From positions 1 through 29,522 of the IMG/VR virus record IMGVR_UViG_3300034403_000134: a stretch of DNA of 29,522 nt; one strand, 5' to 3'. The stretch comes from a virus. This document shows positions 1 to 7,647 of the stretch, piece after piece. Each line of letters starts with the position of its first letter. Positions within the stretch are counted from its first letter, which is position 1. Made by a program: the position numbers and the translations under genes. The notes beneath the pieces were generated by a model. It searched no databases. It was not told where the DNA came from and saw nothing but the letters and a program-made list of their open reading frames with translations.

Positions 1-379
1 GGTATAATACATGGTCAAATATATTACTAAAAATAAAATCAAAGGAAGCCTCCGTAAAAGGAATATCATGAACATCTCCTTCTATTACCAAAGGAGGGTC
101 ATCATTTAAGTCTATGCCTATAGTATCCAAGAGTCCTTGTTCCTGCAAAACCGCTACCTCCTGGCCTGTCCTAGCTCCCAGGCACAAGCCTTTGTTTAAA
201 GAAGCTAATAATTTTTTATGATTACTAAAAATCTGTCTAAACCCAGAACAATCTGAATCCCAGGAGCTACCTCCTTTTGACAGAGCTTTGTGTAGGTCGC
301 TTCCATGAGGAGCTTTTGATTTTTGATGAGACACATACTCTTCATAGCTGCTATATTCTTTAATTTCTATTTTATTCAT
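1..379 (-). CDS. SAM-dependent methyltransferase, partial (3' end beyond the left edge)
   Basis: I translated this frame by hand from the ATG at 379; it stays open to base 1, giving the first 126 residues. It resembles a class I Rossmann-fold methyltransferase: a glycine-rich motif I (LCLGARTGQEV, about residues 65-75), an acidic loop after strand 2 (GIDLNDD, about 88-94) and a strand-4 region (GDVHDIPF then SFDFIFSN, about 101-119). The start overlaps the stop of the fucosyltransferase-like gene upstream as ATGA, so it is the next gene of the sugar operon. By context it may methylate a sugar of the glycan or its lipid carrier, but the substrate is unknown because the C-terminal half is missing. 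DNA or protein methylation cannot be excluded. The methyltransferase call is fairly firm; the role is inference. Confidence 0.75.
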   Translation of the reverse strand, partial: MNKIEIKEYSSYEEYVSHQKSKAPHGSDLHKALSKGGSSWDSDCSGFRQIFSNHKKLLASLNKGLCLGARTGQEVAVLQEQGLLDTIGIDLNDDPPLVIEGDVHDIPFTEASFDFIFSNIFDHVLY

Positions 380-1206
380 GATAATATCCTTGATATTTCA
401 CAGAAGGTACTCTCTGGGTGGTATATTTGTATATCAGTTTTAGCTAATAAATACATATCAACTATAGAGTCTTGAGATTTCTCCTTTGATATTACAAAAT
501 TATAATCCCAAAGCTGTTCTTTGTCTTCTTTTGTAATATGTTCCCTGCCTTGTCTAGTAATTACACGATCTTTAAAGGTGCTACAAATTTCTTTTTCATA
601 CTCCAAATCGTCTGTAGACAAAAAGAATTTCGCAGAACCTCCATAGTCATGCATCTGATTTATATAGTAACCAACATCAACATTAAAATCAGTACCTCTA
701 GCATGCACACCTATAACATTATTATCCAAACCTAACTCAACTGTTTCCTTATCAATCTTCTCTTGTATGAGGGGGATGGGCCTTAAGCTTTTAATGAACT
801 CATGGCAAAACTCTCTATTAGTATTTGGGATGAAATTATTACAATAGAAAATAATGTTATCTTCATTATCGTTTGGGGTGTATGATCCCCTAGGAGACAT
901 GCTTCCTATGCCCTTCCCAGCTAAGTGTCTTAAATCATGACAACCATACTTTGACGATAAACGGTTTATACTACTAATCTCTGAATAAATCTTATATGAT
1001 TTTAAATTATCTAAGTCTTCGGAAGAGAGTTCTATAATGTCATTCTCAAATAACTCATTAAACTTTGCTAAGGACCCATTAGTAGTTTTGGAATCCCAAT
1101 ATTGGCATAAAGTCCTACCAGACTCCTTTGCTGCTGCGTATGCAGAGGAGAGCGGTCGCAATCTATTCCCTAATCCCCCTGTTGTATAGTTTATAACAGT
1201 TTTCAT
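376..1206 (-). CDS. Fucosyltransferase-like glycosyltransferase (NodZ / O-FucT type, GT-B)
   Basis: A 276-residue protein with the layout of GDP-fucose-dependent alpha-1,6 and O-fucosyltransferases. It has an N-terminal glycine loop GLGNRLRPLS (residues 11-20), the HxRgtD peptide (HARGTD, 168-173) that in this superfamily contacts the GDP-fucose phosphate, the FLSTDD segment (195-200) and a C-terminal DMYLLAKTD...STFCEIS region (250-272), which matches the 'D..LLA..D..i...SSFs..a' end motif. No signal peptide or membrane helix is visible, so it should act in the cytosol. It is the second-last visible gene of the sugar operon and has a 50-base gap in front of it, with a CTATAATA box. It could transfer another GDP-sugar; the superfamily call is good, the exact linkage is unknown. 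Confidence 0.75.
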   Translation of the reverse strand: MKTVINYTTGGLGNRLRPLSSAYAAAKESGRTLCQYWDSKTTNGSLAKFNELFENDIIELSSEDLDNLKSYKIYSEISSINRLSSKYGCHDLRHLAGKGIGSMSPRGSYTPNDNEDNIIFYCNNFIPNTNREFCHEFIKSLRPIPLIQEKIDKETVELGLDNNVIGVHARGTDFNVDVGYYINQMHDYGGSAKFFLSTDDLEYEKEICSTFKDRVITRQGREHITKEDKEQLWDYNFVISKEKSQDSIVDMYLLAKTDIQIYHPESTFCEISRILS

Positions 1207-1254
1207 TTAAAGAAGGATAATGACCTATCATCCACGGGTAAATTGCTCATGATA

Positions 1255-1262
1255 TATTATAG
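1255..1262 (-). promoter_or_regulatory. CTATAATA promoter box upstream of the fucosyltransferase-like gene
   Basis: On the minus strand this octamer overlaps the TAA stop of the preceding gene and ends 48 nt before the ATG at 1206. It matches the -10-like octamer found before gp32, dnaB and other genes in this window. No TTGACA-like -35 is evident. The role is inferred from recurrence. Confidence 0.45.
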
Positions 1263-1928
1263 TTGAGACTTCCACCTAACCTGTGGCAAATATGGATTTT
1301 GTTTTAGTCCATTGTTAGCATACCCCTCAAACATATGGGGGATAGTCCCCATTTTCCATAGGATGAAAGGTAAACCTATTTGATCTCTTGAGGAGTACTT
1401 GCAAGTTAACTCCCACCATTTTAAATTAAGTTCTTGCACATTTAGAGTGTTTTTACGGACAAATGCTGGTAACTCATAGAGCCCATGATTTTTTGGGAAT
1501 CCACAAGATTTGTAATAACTAAGTTGATTGGATATTAATGCGGGATCATCGTAACCTAATTTGATCACCTCACTAGCTTCCTCGAAAGCGCATACCCTAT
1601 GAGGGTGCTTAAACAACCCAATATCATTCTCGCCCAGGTTTGCACAAATCTTTAAAGGATCCATAATTGGTTCATGGGTGGGATCTACCCAAATCCAATA
1701 ATCATAATCAGGTAAGAATAAATGAGGAAGAATTTTATATATCTTTGCATCCCGTCTTCCTTTATACTTCTCATCTAAACTAAAAGGAACGGACTGTATT
1801 TGCTTCCAAACATTACAGTCATGGTGCCTGTCAACAAAAGCATAATAATCTGCTGAATCAAATGATACCGCAGGAGGATGAAGATTTTGGTTTGTTCCGA
1901 AAATAGAAGTAATTATAGCAATCTTCAT
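1257..1928 (-). CDS. TOD1/MUCI70-like (DUF616) putative glycosyltransferase
   Basis: A 223-residue protein that I place in the TOD1/MUCI70 (DUF616) glycosyltransferase-like family. Supporting landmarks in order: an N-terminal beta strand (MKIAIITSIFG), a basic stretch before RDAKIYKILPH, the acidic strand YDYWIWVDPTHEP (about residues 76-88, the likely metal/nucleotide site), GLFKHPHRVCAFEEA (about 104-118), a Y-K-S-C-G-F-P turn, and near the C-terminus a Trp-rich LNLKWWEL followed by SSRDQIGLPFILWK (about 177-192). That SxRDQ...W pattern is typical of the family. The plant members act in wall polysaccharide or mucilage synthesis. The start ATG overlaps the upstream stop as ATGA. The donor and acceptor sugars cannot be told from sequence. 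Confidence 0.65.
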   Translation of the reverse strand: MKIAIITSIFGTNQNLHPPAVSFDSADYYAFVDRHHDCNVWKQIQSVPFSLDEKYKGRRDAKIYKILPHLFLPDYDYWIWVDPTHEPIMDPLKICANLGENDIGLFKHPHRVCAFEEASEVIKLGYDDPALISNQLSYYKSCGFPKNHGLYELPAFVRKNTLNVQELNLKWWELTCKYSSRDQIGLPFILWKMGTIPHMFEGYANNGLKQNPYLPQVRWKSQL

Positions 1929-2620
1929 GAATATTTCTCCCTAGTATATGCAACCTCTTTATCAATGATATCTTGCGTAATTTGTGTTGTAGATATTTGC
2001 CCATCCCACAACCTATTAACAACTAAAATCCTCTCAATAATTTCAGGTAATCCATACTTATCAAACAGTCTCTTATAGTAATCTACATCCATTAACCAAG
2101 ACAAGCTCTCATCAAACTCCAACACATCTTTATTCCTAACGGCTAACACAGACGGAGAACTAATAGTGTTATTGCCTAAGTATATATTAGAATTATACTT
2201 AGGAATCATAGGATTAAAAAAGTCTACCTTGTCTGATGTATGCACAGTGCCAGTAACTAACCAATTAACCTGAGGTTTATTAAATCTTTCATAAATTACC
2301 TTCAAGCAATCTATATCGCAGAGGTAATCATCCTGAAATAGAATTTTGATCACTTCACCTATAGCACACTTTATAGCATTATTTATATTAGCTGAGGAGG
2401 ATCCTCTTCCACTCGTATTTCTAAAGTAGTTTATATCCATAGAACTCTCTTTTGCTACCGACTCACAAAAGTTCTTTATGTTATCATCCTTGCTGTGATC
2501 AGAAATAACTATCTCAAAATCCTTAAGCGTCTGCATCCTTAAACCTAGGAAGGATTGCTCTAAAAACTCAACACCCCTACCTCCCATCTCATAGGTAGGA
2601 ATACACACAGACACTTTCAT
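1925..2620 (-). CDS. Family 2 glycosyltransferase (GT-A)
   Basis: A 231-residue protein with a GT2 (GT-A fold) N-terminus: strand 1 VSVCIPTYEMG (residues 3-13), the EIVISDHSKDDN segment (36-47) that normally holds the first nucleotide-binding aspartate, and FQDDYLCD (about 94-101) as the DXD-like metal site. The C-terminal part holds a DVDYYKRL motif (about 183-190), typical of small phage and bacterial GT2 enzymes. It is predicted cytosolic, using a nucleotide sugar. It starts with ATG overlapping the stop of the GT10 gene (ATGA), and its own stop overlaps the next start, so it sits in the middle of a tightly coupled operon. The sugar is unknown. Confidence 0.8.
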   Translation of the reverse strand: MKVSVCIPTYEMGGRGVEFLEQSFLGLRMQTLKDFEIVISDHSKDDNIKNFCESVAKESSMDINYFRNTSGRGSSSANINNAIKCAIGEVIKILFQDDYLCDIDCLKVIYERFNKPQVNWLVTGTVHTSDKVDFFNPMIPKYNSNIYLGNNTISSPSVLAVRNKDVLEFDESLSWLMDVDYYKRLFDKYGLPEIIERILVVNRLWDGQISTTQITQDIIDKEVAYTREKYS

Positions 2621-3393
2621 CTAGCCTCCTCCAAGAATCTAGTAATCTCCTTATCGACTCTACCGTGGAAATTGCAGTAGTTTAAAGCTGTATTATAATT
2701 TTTCTCTATAACTTCTTCTAACTCTTTGTATTCATTAGGGACTAATGTGTTTAGTATTTTCTCTAAACCACTCAAGTTTTGGAACGAAAGCATTCCCTCC
2801 TCATCAAAGAACTCTCCCACATTGGGGGCTCCCCAATAAATAGGGACGGTTTTTGTTATAAAACAATCAATAAGTTTTTCTGTTATCCAATTAGGCGTAG
2901 ATTCATTCTCAATAATAATTGAATACTTAGCGTTTTTAAATATCAATTCTTTATTATCAATTCTTGGGGGAGTTCTAATACTTCTAACAGAAAAATTGTT
3001 TATCTCCTCTTTGTCCTTTAAATACTCAAAAACAGCTTGTCTGAGTTGGTGTCCTGGTGCCCAGGATTTATCGCTGGTTAAGAAGGATACCTCGTCTTCC
3101 TTGTTACTCCAACAATTAGAGGGACTATTTATCCAGCAATCTCCATAAACAAACTTCCTAGCATTGTCGCAATTATCTAAAATATCAGGATGCCAAGCTA
3201 AAATAAGATCAAAGGCATCATGATGAGCAATGGTTGTGGATCTAAGATCCTTAACAGATGGGGGCTCAAGCTGTATGAAAACCTTCAAATCTGCTGTAGC
3301 ATCAAGTTGTAAAAAATCAATGGCTATACTAACCTTCTGTTCTCTATCTTGAAAAGCATTAGAAACATCTTGGCTATACAGTATAGGCTTCAT
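2617..3393 (-). CDS. GT10 alpha-1,3/1,4-fucosyltransferase
   Basis: A 258-residue protein when started at the ATG at 3393, which overlaps the upstream stop as ATGA and has AAGGAG upstream. An in-frame GTG at 3405 would have no room for a ribosome binding site. The C-terminal half carries the GT10 donor-binding signature: NAKYSIIIENE (about 154-164), WITEKLIDCF (about 169-178) and TVPIYWGAPN (about 182-191). Known family members transfer fucose from GDP-fucose to GlcNAc or glucose in Lewis-type glycans. No membrane anchor is visible, in keeping with the bacterial enzymes. It lies directly after a GT11 fucosyltransferase, which suggests a multiply fucosylated product. The family call is strong; the acceptor is unknown. 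Confidence 0.88.
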   Translation of the reverse strand: MKPILYSQDVSNAFQDREQKVSIAIDFLQLDATADLKVFIQLEPPSVKDLRSTTIAHHDAFDLILAWHPDILDNCDNARKFVYGDCWINSPSNCWSNKEDEVSFLTSDKSWAPGHQLRQAVFEYLKDKEEINNFSVRSIRTPPRIDNKELIFKNAKYSIIIENESTPNWITEKLIDCFITKTVPIYWGAPNVGEFFDEEGMLSFQNLSGLEKILNTLVPNEYKELEEVIEKNYNTALNYCNFHGRVDKEITRFLEEAR

Positions 3394-4112
3394 ATGACTA
3401 ACCACTCCTTACAGTATACATCTTTAGTATTATAGCCCTTTTTAGCTGGCCCAAACCATTTTTTAGGGGCTACCACCTTCTTACCCTTGTTCCCCCCTAG
3501 CCAAGCACCCCACCAACTAAAAGAGCTATTAGCCATGATATGATGATCACATAAGCTCATTAGCTGTAAATCCTCAAGGGGGTCGGTGTTGAGGGATACT
3601 TCGCAGCTTTCTTTAGTAAAATTATCCTGGCACCATTGCTTATCATCGGAAAAGATAAGAAACCTGCAATCCTTAGGGAATTCATTCATAGCCCTCTTGT
3701 AGTAGTCGAGGGAACATACTGGGTGATGGTCAGAAAGATTTAGATAGTCTCCTCGTCTAACATGAACGCTAACAGTATTGGTACTAAGAGCTTCAACCTT
3801 TTTCTTAAAAGTAAATTCTTTTCTAACTTCATCAGCAAAATCAGCAAAATATTTTTCAGACTGAAAGTAGCCGTATAACTTCATGTCCTCATGCGGGATG
3901 GGCAGAGAAGAATATGAAAAACTCTCCTCAAAATAAATGGGCGAAGGGTTAGACTTTGTTTTAGCAGAAAGATTAAATACTTCGTGCAAGTTAGGGGTGT
4001 TTTCTGGGAAGGCGCAGGTTGTCCCTGATCGTAAACTTAATGCATATGTCGCAGCGTACTGAAACATTTGATTGCCTAGCCAACCAAAATAACCATCAAC
4101 AAAAGAAATCAT
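3390..4112 (-). CDS. GT11 alpha-1,2-fucosyltransferase
   Basis: A 240-residue protein with all the usual GT11 landmarks: N-terminal GWLGNQMFQYA (residues 10-20), the HVRRGDY peptide (117-123) that defines alpha-1,2-fucosyltransferases, FSDD (154-157) and the C-terminal ANSSFSWWGAWLG (194-206). Bacterial members (about 280-300 residues) transfer fucose from GDP-fucose to a galactose in O-antigens; this copy is compact but keeps every motif. It should be soluble and cytosolic. Its ATG overlaps the upstream stop (ATGA), as does its own stop with the GT10 gene. This is one of the firmest assignments in the sugar operon; only the acceptor is uncertain. Confidence 0.93.
   Translation of the reverse strand: MISFVDGYFGWLGNQMFQYAATYALSLRSGTTCAFPENTPNLHEVFNLSAKTKSNPSPIYFEESFSYSSLPIPHEDMKLYGYFQSEKYFADFADEVRKEFTFKKKVEALSTNTVSVHVRRGDYLNLSDHHPVCSLDYYKRAMNEFPKDCRFLIFSDDKQWCQDNFTKESCEVSLNTDPLEDLQLMSLCDHHIMANSSFSWWGAWLGGNKGKKVVAPKKWFGPAKKGYNTKDVYCKEWLVI
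3428..3435 (-). promoter_or_regulatory. CTATAATA box upstream of the GT10 gene
   Basis: The octamer lies inside the 3' end of the GT11 coding sequence on the minus strand, 34 nt before the GT10 ATG at 3393, with an AAGGAG ribosome binding site between them. The same spacing is seen at gp32. It is a candidate internal promoter of the sugar operon; being within codons, chance is a real alternative. Confidence 0.35.
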
Positions 4113-4831
4113 CTATCTAGTGAAGAGTAGGCGGGTAGGGATCTACCGTGCTGGGCGAGGAAGAAGTTAGAGGCAGCTTTAGGGCCTTTGTGTTCATTTA
4201 GTGGATTACCTTCATTGTAAACATAATTAACATCATCAATAAACAGCGTGTGGTCCTCTCCTGCCATCTCAATCATAGGAAGCATGAAAAAGATATCTCC
4301 TGCCGCACTAGCATAAGAACCCTCCCACTTTAAGTCTTCTTGTTTAATACTTCTCCAAAGAAAGGCTTTCCAAGTTCTTAAGTGGCTTGCAGTAAATACT
4401 GAGCCCCTTGTTTGGTTAGTGGGAACCCACTTAGCAAACCCTGGTCTACCGTCACTATATTTAAACTGTCCATAAGTAATCCAAACATCATGATCAGAAT
4501 AATACTTTACAACCCTTGAGAATACATCGTTATCGGGTAGCCAATCATCCCCATCAACCTCAACAATAATATCATCGTCATCAATGCTATAGTTACTCCT
4601 AATTACGCTGTCGTAATTTCCAGTTTGATATAGCTTCTCAGTATTATTAATAATTTTAAACCTATCATCATCTCCCACAGTCTCCTCTGCCACAGCTACG
4701 GTATTATCAGTTGATAAATCGTTTGTAATGTAGCAAATGAAATTCGAATACTTTTGAGATTTTATGCTTAACAAGCATTGTTTGATCCACTCTTCGCAAT
4801 TGTATGCTGTGGTAATAATAACTAACTTCAT
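4109..4831 (-). CDS. Family 2 glycosyltransferase (GT-A), possibly from a leaderless mRNA
   Basis: A 240-residue GT2 protein. Strand 1 is KLVIITTAYNCEEWI (residues 2-16), followed by ITNDLSTDNT (about 35-44) and the metal site VEVDGDDWLPD (about 90-100), a canonical D-x-D-D. Further on, a Trp-rich stretch around TWKAFLWRS and an AAGDIFFMLPMIE region (about 177-189) resemble the acceptor side of phage GT2 enzymes. It begins with ATG overlapping the stop of the preceding GT2 gene. A CTATAATA box ends only 4 nt before this ATG, so if that promoter is used the transcript would have no leader. Sugar and acceptor are unknown. Confidence 0.83.
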   Translation of the reverse strand: MKLVIITTAYNCEEWIKQCLLSIKSQKYSNFICYITNDLSTDNTVAVAEETVGDDDRFKIINNTEKLYQTGNYDSVIRSNYSIDDDDIIVEVDGDDWLPDNDVFSRVVKYYSDHDVWITYGQFKYSDGRPGFAKWVPTNQTRGSVFTASHLRTWKAFLWRSIKQEDLKWEGSYASAAGDIFFMLPMIEMAGEDHTLFIDDVNYVYNEGNPLNEHKGPKAASNFFLAQHGRSLPAYSSLDR

Positions 4832-5628
4832 GGTTTATTATAGATGGGGGCTCTATGTAATTCCTTTAGATCTTCTGATTGTTTTTCGTACTCAGCCATT
4901 AGTTTAGGGTCACCTTCTGGTTCGTAGTGACTACCGATAACTTCCTCAACTCTGAAGAAGGTTAGATCCTCTTCTGCCATTTTAATATACAACTCATGAT
5001 CAGCGACATAACCCCCCCGAATATTGTACATCCCTAAATCCAGGAAGCTCTGGTTCTTAATTAAGGGTGAGCATCCACAAAAATTCTCTTCAATTAATGC
5101 TTTTTTGGAATACTCAGGCCAGTTCTGATACCCTATAATATTCGCGTGTTCTTTATCATCTACTAATTTGAAGTTGCCGTAAAACAAATCAACATCAGGA
5201 AATTTGTCAGCGTAGGCTAAATAATTCCTTAAAGCACCTCGGGTTAACCTGTCTGAGATATTTACAGGACACACCCACCCATCTGCGTACATAATATGGT
5301 TAATATAGGCTGCACGATTTAAAGCTTGGAAGGGCGTTAAAGGTTCTTGGAACCACCTAAACAATATACCAGGGCGAGGTACATACTTTTTAATTTTTTC
5401 CCAAGTGCCATCTGTAGAGCCTAGGTCAACAATGGTGAGATCAAATCTTACCAAGGTTTGATTAGTTAGCGACTCAAAGAAACCATCAATAAAATCTATA
5501 TTATTATATGAGAACGCTATTAGCTGTACCTTTGCAGGAAGCAGGGTAGTTGCATTTTTCTCAGTCAGTCCTCTTTTAAAAGGGATGCCAGAAGCATCCT
5601 CCTCTATAGTATGATATTCTTCTTCCAT
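4828..5628 (-). CDS. Family 2 glycosyltransferase (GT-A)
   Basis: A 266-residue GT2 protein with an acidic N-terminal extension of about 30 residues before strand 1 (VQLIAFSYNNIDFI, about 33-46). LTIVDLGSTDGTW (about 63-75) is the classical nucleotide-binding segment. The usual DXD is degenerate: WVCPVNISDRLTRGA (about 118-132) occupies its place. YNIRGGYVADHELYIKMAEE (about 201-220) corresponds to the ED/D acceptor helix of GT2 enzymes. The first 24 bases overlap the preceding GT4 gene in another frame. Activity is likely, but the changed metal site leaves room for an altered or lost one. Confidence 0.75.
   Translation of the reverse strand: MEEEYHTIEEDASGIPFKRGLTEKNATTLLPAKVQLIAFSYNNIDFIDGFFESLTNQTLVRFDLTIVDLGSTDGTWEKIKKYVPRPGILFRWFQEPLTPFQALNRAAYINHIMYADGWVCPVNISDRLTRGALRNYLAYADKFPDVDLFYGNFKLVDDKEHANIIGYQNWPEYSKKALIEENFCGCSPLIKNQSFLDLGMYNIRGGYVADHELYIKMAEEDLTFFRVEEVIGSHYEPEGDPKLMAEYEKQSEDLKELHRAPIYNKP
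4836..4843 (-). promoter_or_regulatory. CTATAATA box 4 nt before a start codon
   Basis: The octamer sits in the last codons of the upstream GT2 gene and ends 4 nt before the ATG at 4831. Transcription starting about 7 nt past the box would begin at or next to the ATG, giving a leaderless mRNA. It lies within coding sequence, so it may be coincidental. Confidence 0.3.
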
Positions 5629-6413
5629 AGTTCTAAAATATCCTCTTTAGGTAAGTAACTTGCGTCCGTATCAGCGGTATCCAAACCCCTGTAACTTACA
5701 CCCGTCTTCTCACATTCAGCTTTAACAAAATTAAAGGTTTCTCTTTGTGATGAGTGATACACAGCATCAATAGAATCATACATTTTCTGCTTATCATCTA
5801 CATGACCCTGGTAATGAATGTTATCAGGGTACTTAGCTAATAGCGGCTCTAAATATAATTTAGCATATGCAGGATCATTAAGAAGACCAAACAAGTAGAT
5901 CTTTTCCCACCCATCCCATAAAGCTCGTTGGATGGAAACATGAGCCTGTTTATGTGAATCTAAACTTCCAATGATGCCGCAAGCCTTGGTCCCCAAGGGG
6001 CTAGGTTTAAGATCGCTAACAATATTAGGGATTACAAAATTAGGGTGATTAACTGATTGCCACTTCTTTTGTGTGTTGCTTACATAATGAATGGCATCGT
6101 AACCTGTTAGATCTATATCCTTTAGTGGGAACATATTAGTCTCATGACAAGATAGAATATGTAAGCAGTCGTTAGCTTTTAATTCCTCCGCATTAACTCT
6201 AACATAATGAGATATAATAGTATCGCCTTGTTCAACTTCTATTTCCTTTTCGGTGCCTGATTTACATTTATCTAAGTGCCAATCATGCGGTCCATACATG
6301 GTGCAATCTATACCGTTTTCATTAAACAGATTACATAGATTTATATGCGCGATAGTTGATCCCCCTGGGTTAGACCAACCTGTAACAATTTTTATTTTTC
6401 CTGTTCTTGACAT
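5604..6413 (-). CDS. GT4-like glycosyltransferase (GT-B)
   Basis: A 269-residue GT-B type protein, short for family 4 (usually 350 or more). The N-terminal loop IVTGWSNPGGSTIAHINL (about residues 9-26) matches the GT4 glycine-rich acceptor loop. IHYVSNTQKKWQ and FVIPNIV (about 107-133) mark the crossover into the C-terminal domain, which has GIIGSLDSHKQ, IYLFGLLND and VYHSSQRETFNFVKAE (about 215-230). This last piece corresponds to the ExxxfG..aEa nucleotide-sugar motif, with the final glycine replaced by Asn-Phe. Its start lies inside the end of the neighbouring GT4 gene (22-base overlap). The sugar is unknown. Confidence 0.7.
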   Translation of the reverse strand: MSRTGKIKIVTGWSNPGGSTIAHINLCNLFNENGIDCTMYGPHDWHLDKCKSGTEKEIEVEQGDTIISHYVRVNAEELKANDCLHILSCHETNMFPLKDIDLTGYDAIHYVSNTQKKWQSVNHPNFVIPNIVSDLKPSPLGTKACGIIGSLDSHKQAHVSIQRALWDGWEKIYLFGLLNDPAYAKLYLEPLLAKYPDNIHYQGHVDDKQKMYDSIDAVYHSSQRETFNFVKAECEKTGVSYRGLDTADTDASYLPKEDILELWKKNIIL

Positions 6414-7588
6414 ACTATTTTCTCCCGTGCTTCAAAGCAAACATCATACAACCCTATCCTACTACCCGCAACTTTGTTAAGATCAAATAATTCCTCGGTA
6501 ATAGAATGCAGGTTTTCACCCAATTCCATGCGGTGTTTTTTGTCCTTGGCTAACCTCGTCAAGACCTTCACCCACTCAGACTTGGGTGCATCTGGGTCAA
6601 GTAAATAGCCTGTTTCCCCGTTAATAATAGTATCGCTGTAACAACCCACATTGGAAGCTACGAGGGGGACTTTATACCTACCACACTCAGCAACTTTGAT
6701 ATCTGATTTACTATCATTAAAGTTATTCATCTGTAGTGGAGCTAGAGCAACATCCATCCTAGAAAAGAAGTACCCATAGTCTTCTGCTCCAACTGCGTTG
6801 TAAATTTGCCAATTCTGTGAACCTTTAAACCCTGATAGAAGAGTATTTTTGTAGTTCTTCCATACATCTAATTGCCATGCCTCTTTTTTATCGTCTGGTG
6901 CTACAGGTGGGCATCCATAAAAATCCCATTGGACTCTCTCTCGTCCAGCCTTGCAATTAACTAGGTGGGGGATACCAGCAAACTCTTTTACATCTTCTTC
7001 GTGATGAATCCCTCCTGCCCAACCAAACCTGCACACATTTTTACGGGGAGATGGCTGCTTAACACCATTCCAACTAGGCATGAGATAATCAATAGCATTT
7101 TTAACAACTGCAAGAGTTCCTGCTCCCATAAAAGGAACTACTCTGTCTGCAAACTTCTTCTGAGTTACAGTAACTAAATCAGAATTGTTATAAATAAACT
7201 TAGTTAGCTCCTCAAGACCCTTATCCTTATACACTTGTTTAAGTCGGTGTCCATCATAAAGATCAGTAAGAAGATCGTCTGTATCATAATGAACAAACTT
7301 ACCAAACTCCTTAGCCTTCCCTACGATCCTAGCTGTATACTGACCACCAAAGTTTGAGATGTTCTGAGTCATGACGATATCAGCCCAATGCATATCTTCA
7401 AACTTCCAGTTCTGCTTCCACCTTCCTGCGTTCTGGCCTGTTTCTTCTAACCCTAAAGGGTTCTTATTGAACCTAACCTCCACGCGATCTGGGTAGCGTT
7501 CCTGAAGCTTTTTAAATGGTCCCCAGGCTCTGTAATAAGCACACCCACCGTCATTGGCAGGACAAACGAGTATCTTGTATTTTCTCAT
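6392..7588 (-). CDS. GT4-like glycosyltransferase (first gene of the sugar operon)
   Basis: A 398-residue protein when started at the ATG at 7588. A longer frame from 7627 would translate through a terminator-like hairpin and adds nothing family-like. The N-terminus KILVCPANDGGCAYYRAWGP (after the Met) has the GG-x-AyyR pattern seen in phage GT4-like proteins. ADIVMTQNIS and VHYDTDDLL follow. The C-terminal domain has RFGWAGGIHHEEDV, DVALAPLQMNNFNDSKSDIK and a conserved AECG...PLVASNVG...INGETGYLLD region, typical of the GT4 donor site. No ribosome binding site is evident in front of the ATG, which follows directly on the T-run of the hairpin. It opens the sugar operon. Confidence 0.78.
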   Translation of the reverse strand: MRKYKILVCPANDGGCAYYRAWGPFKKLQERYPDRVEVRFNKNPLGLEETGQNAGRWKQNWKFEDMHWADIVMTQNISNFGGQYTARIVGKAKEFGKFVHYDTDDLLTDLYDGHRLKQVYKDKGLEELTKFIYNNSDLVTVTQKKFADRVVPFMGAGTLAVVKNAIDYLMPSWNGVKQPSPRKNVCRFGWAGGIHHEEDVKEFAGIPHLVNCKAGRERVQWDFYGCPPVAPDDKKEAWQLDVWKNYKNTLLSGFKGSQNWQIYNAVGAEDYGYFFSRMDVALAPLQMNNFNDSKSDIKVAECGRYKVPLVASNVGCYSDTIINGETGYLLDPDAPKSEWVKVLTRLAKDKKHRMELGENLHSITEELFDLNKVAGSRIGLYDVCFEAREKIVCQEQEK

Positions 7589-7591
7589 AAT

Positions 7592-7625
7592 AAAAAAGGG
7601 GGAGGGAACATTAAGCTCCCTCCCC
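7592..7625 (-). terminator. Rho-independent terminator between the lipoprotein gene and the sugar operon
   Basis: On the minus strand a 9-bp perfect GC-rich stem (GGGGAGGGA with TCCCTCCCC, 7625-7617 and 7607-7599) closes a 9-nt loop and is followed by C and six T residues. It lies 22 bases past the stop of the lipoprotein gene and touches the start of the GT4 gene. A CTATAATA box overlaps its upstream edge. Confidence 0.85.
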
Positions 7626-7626
7626 A

Positions 7627-7634
7627 TATTATAG
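7627..7634 (-). promoter_or_regulatory. CTATAATA promoter box for the sugar operon
   Basis: This intergenic octamer on the minus strand ends 38 nt before the GT4 ATG at 7588, the same distance as at gp32. Initiation about 7 nt downstream would fall inside the left arm of the hairpin at 7592-7625, so new transcripts would escape the terminator that stops transcripts arriving from upstream. Confidence 0.5.
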
Positions 7635-7647
7635 TCCTAAGGTGTTG

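Noticed and set aside
7589-7627. Upstream in-frame ATG at 7627 for the first GT4 gene
   Set aside because: It would be translated through the terminator hairpin, has no ribosome binding site, overlaps the promoter box, and the added 13 residues match nothing; the ATG at 7588 begins the conserved domain.
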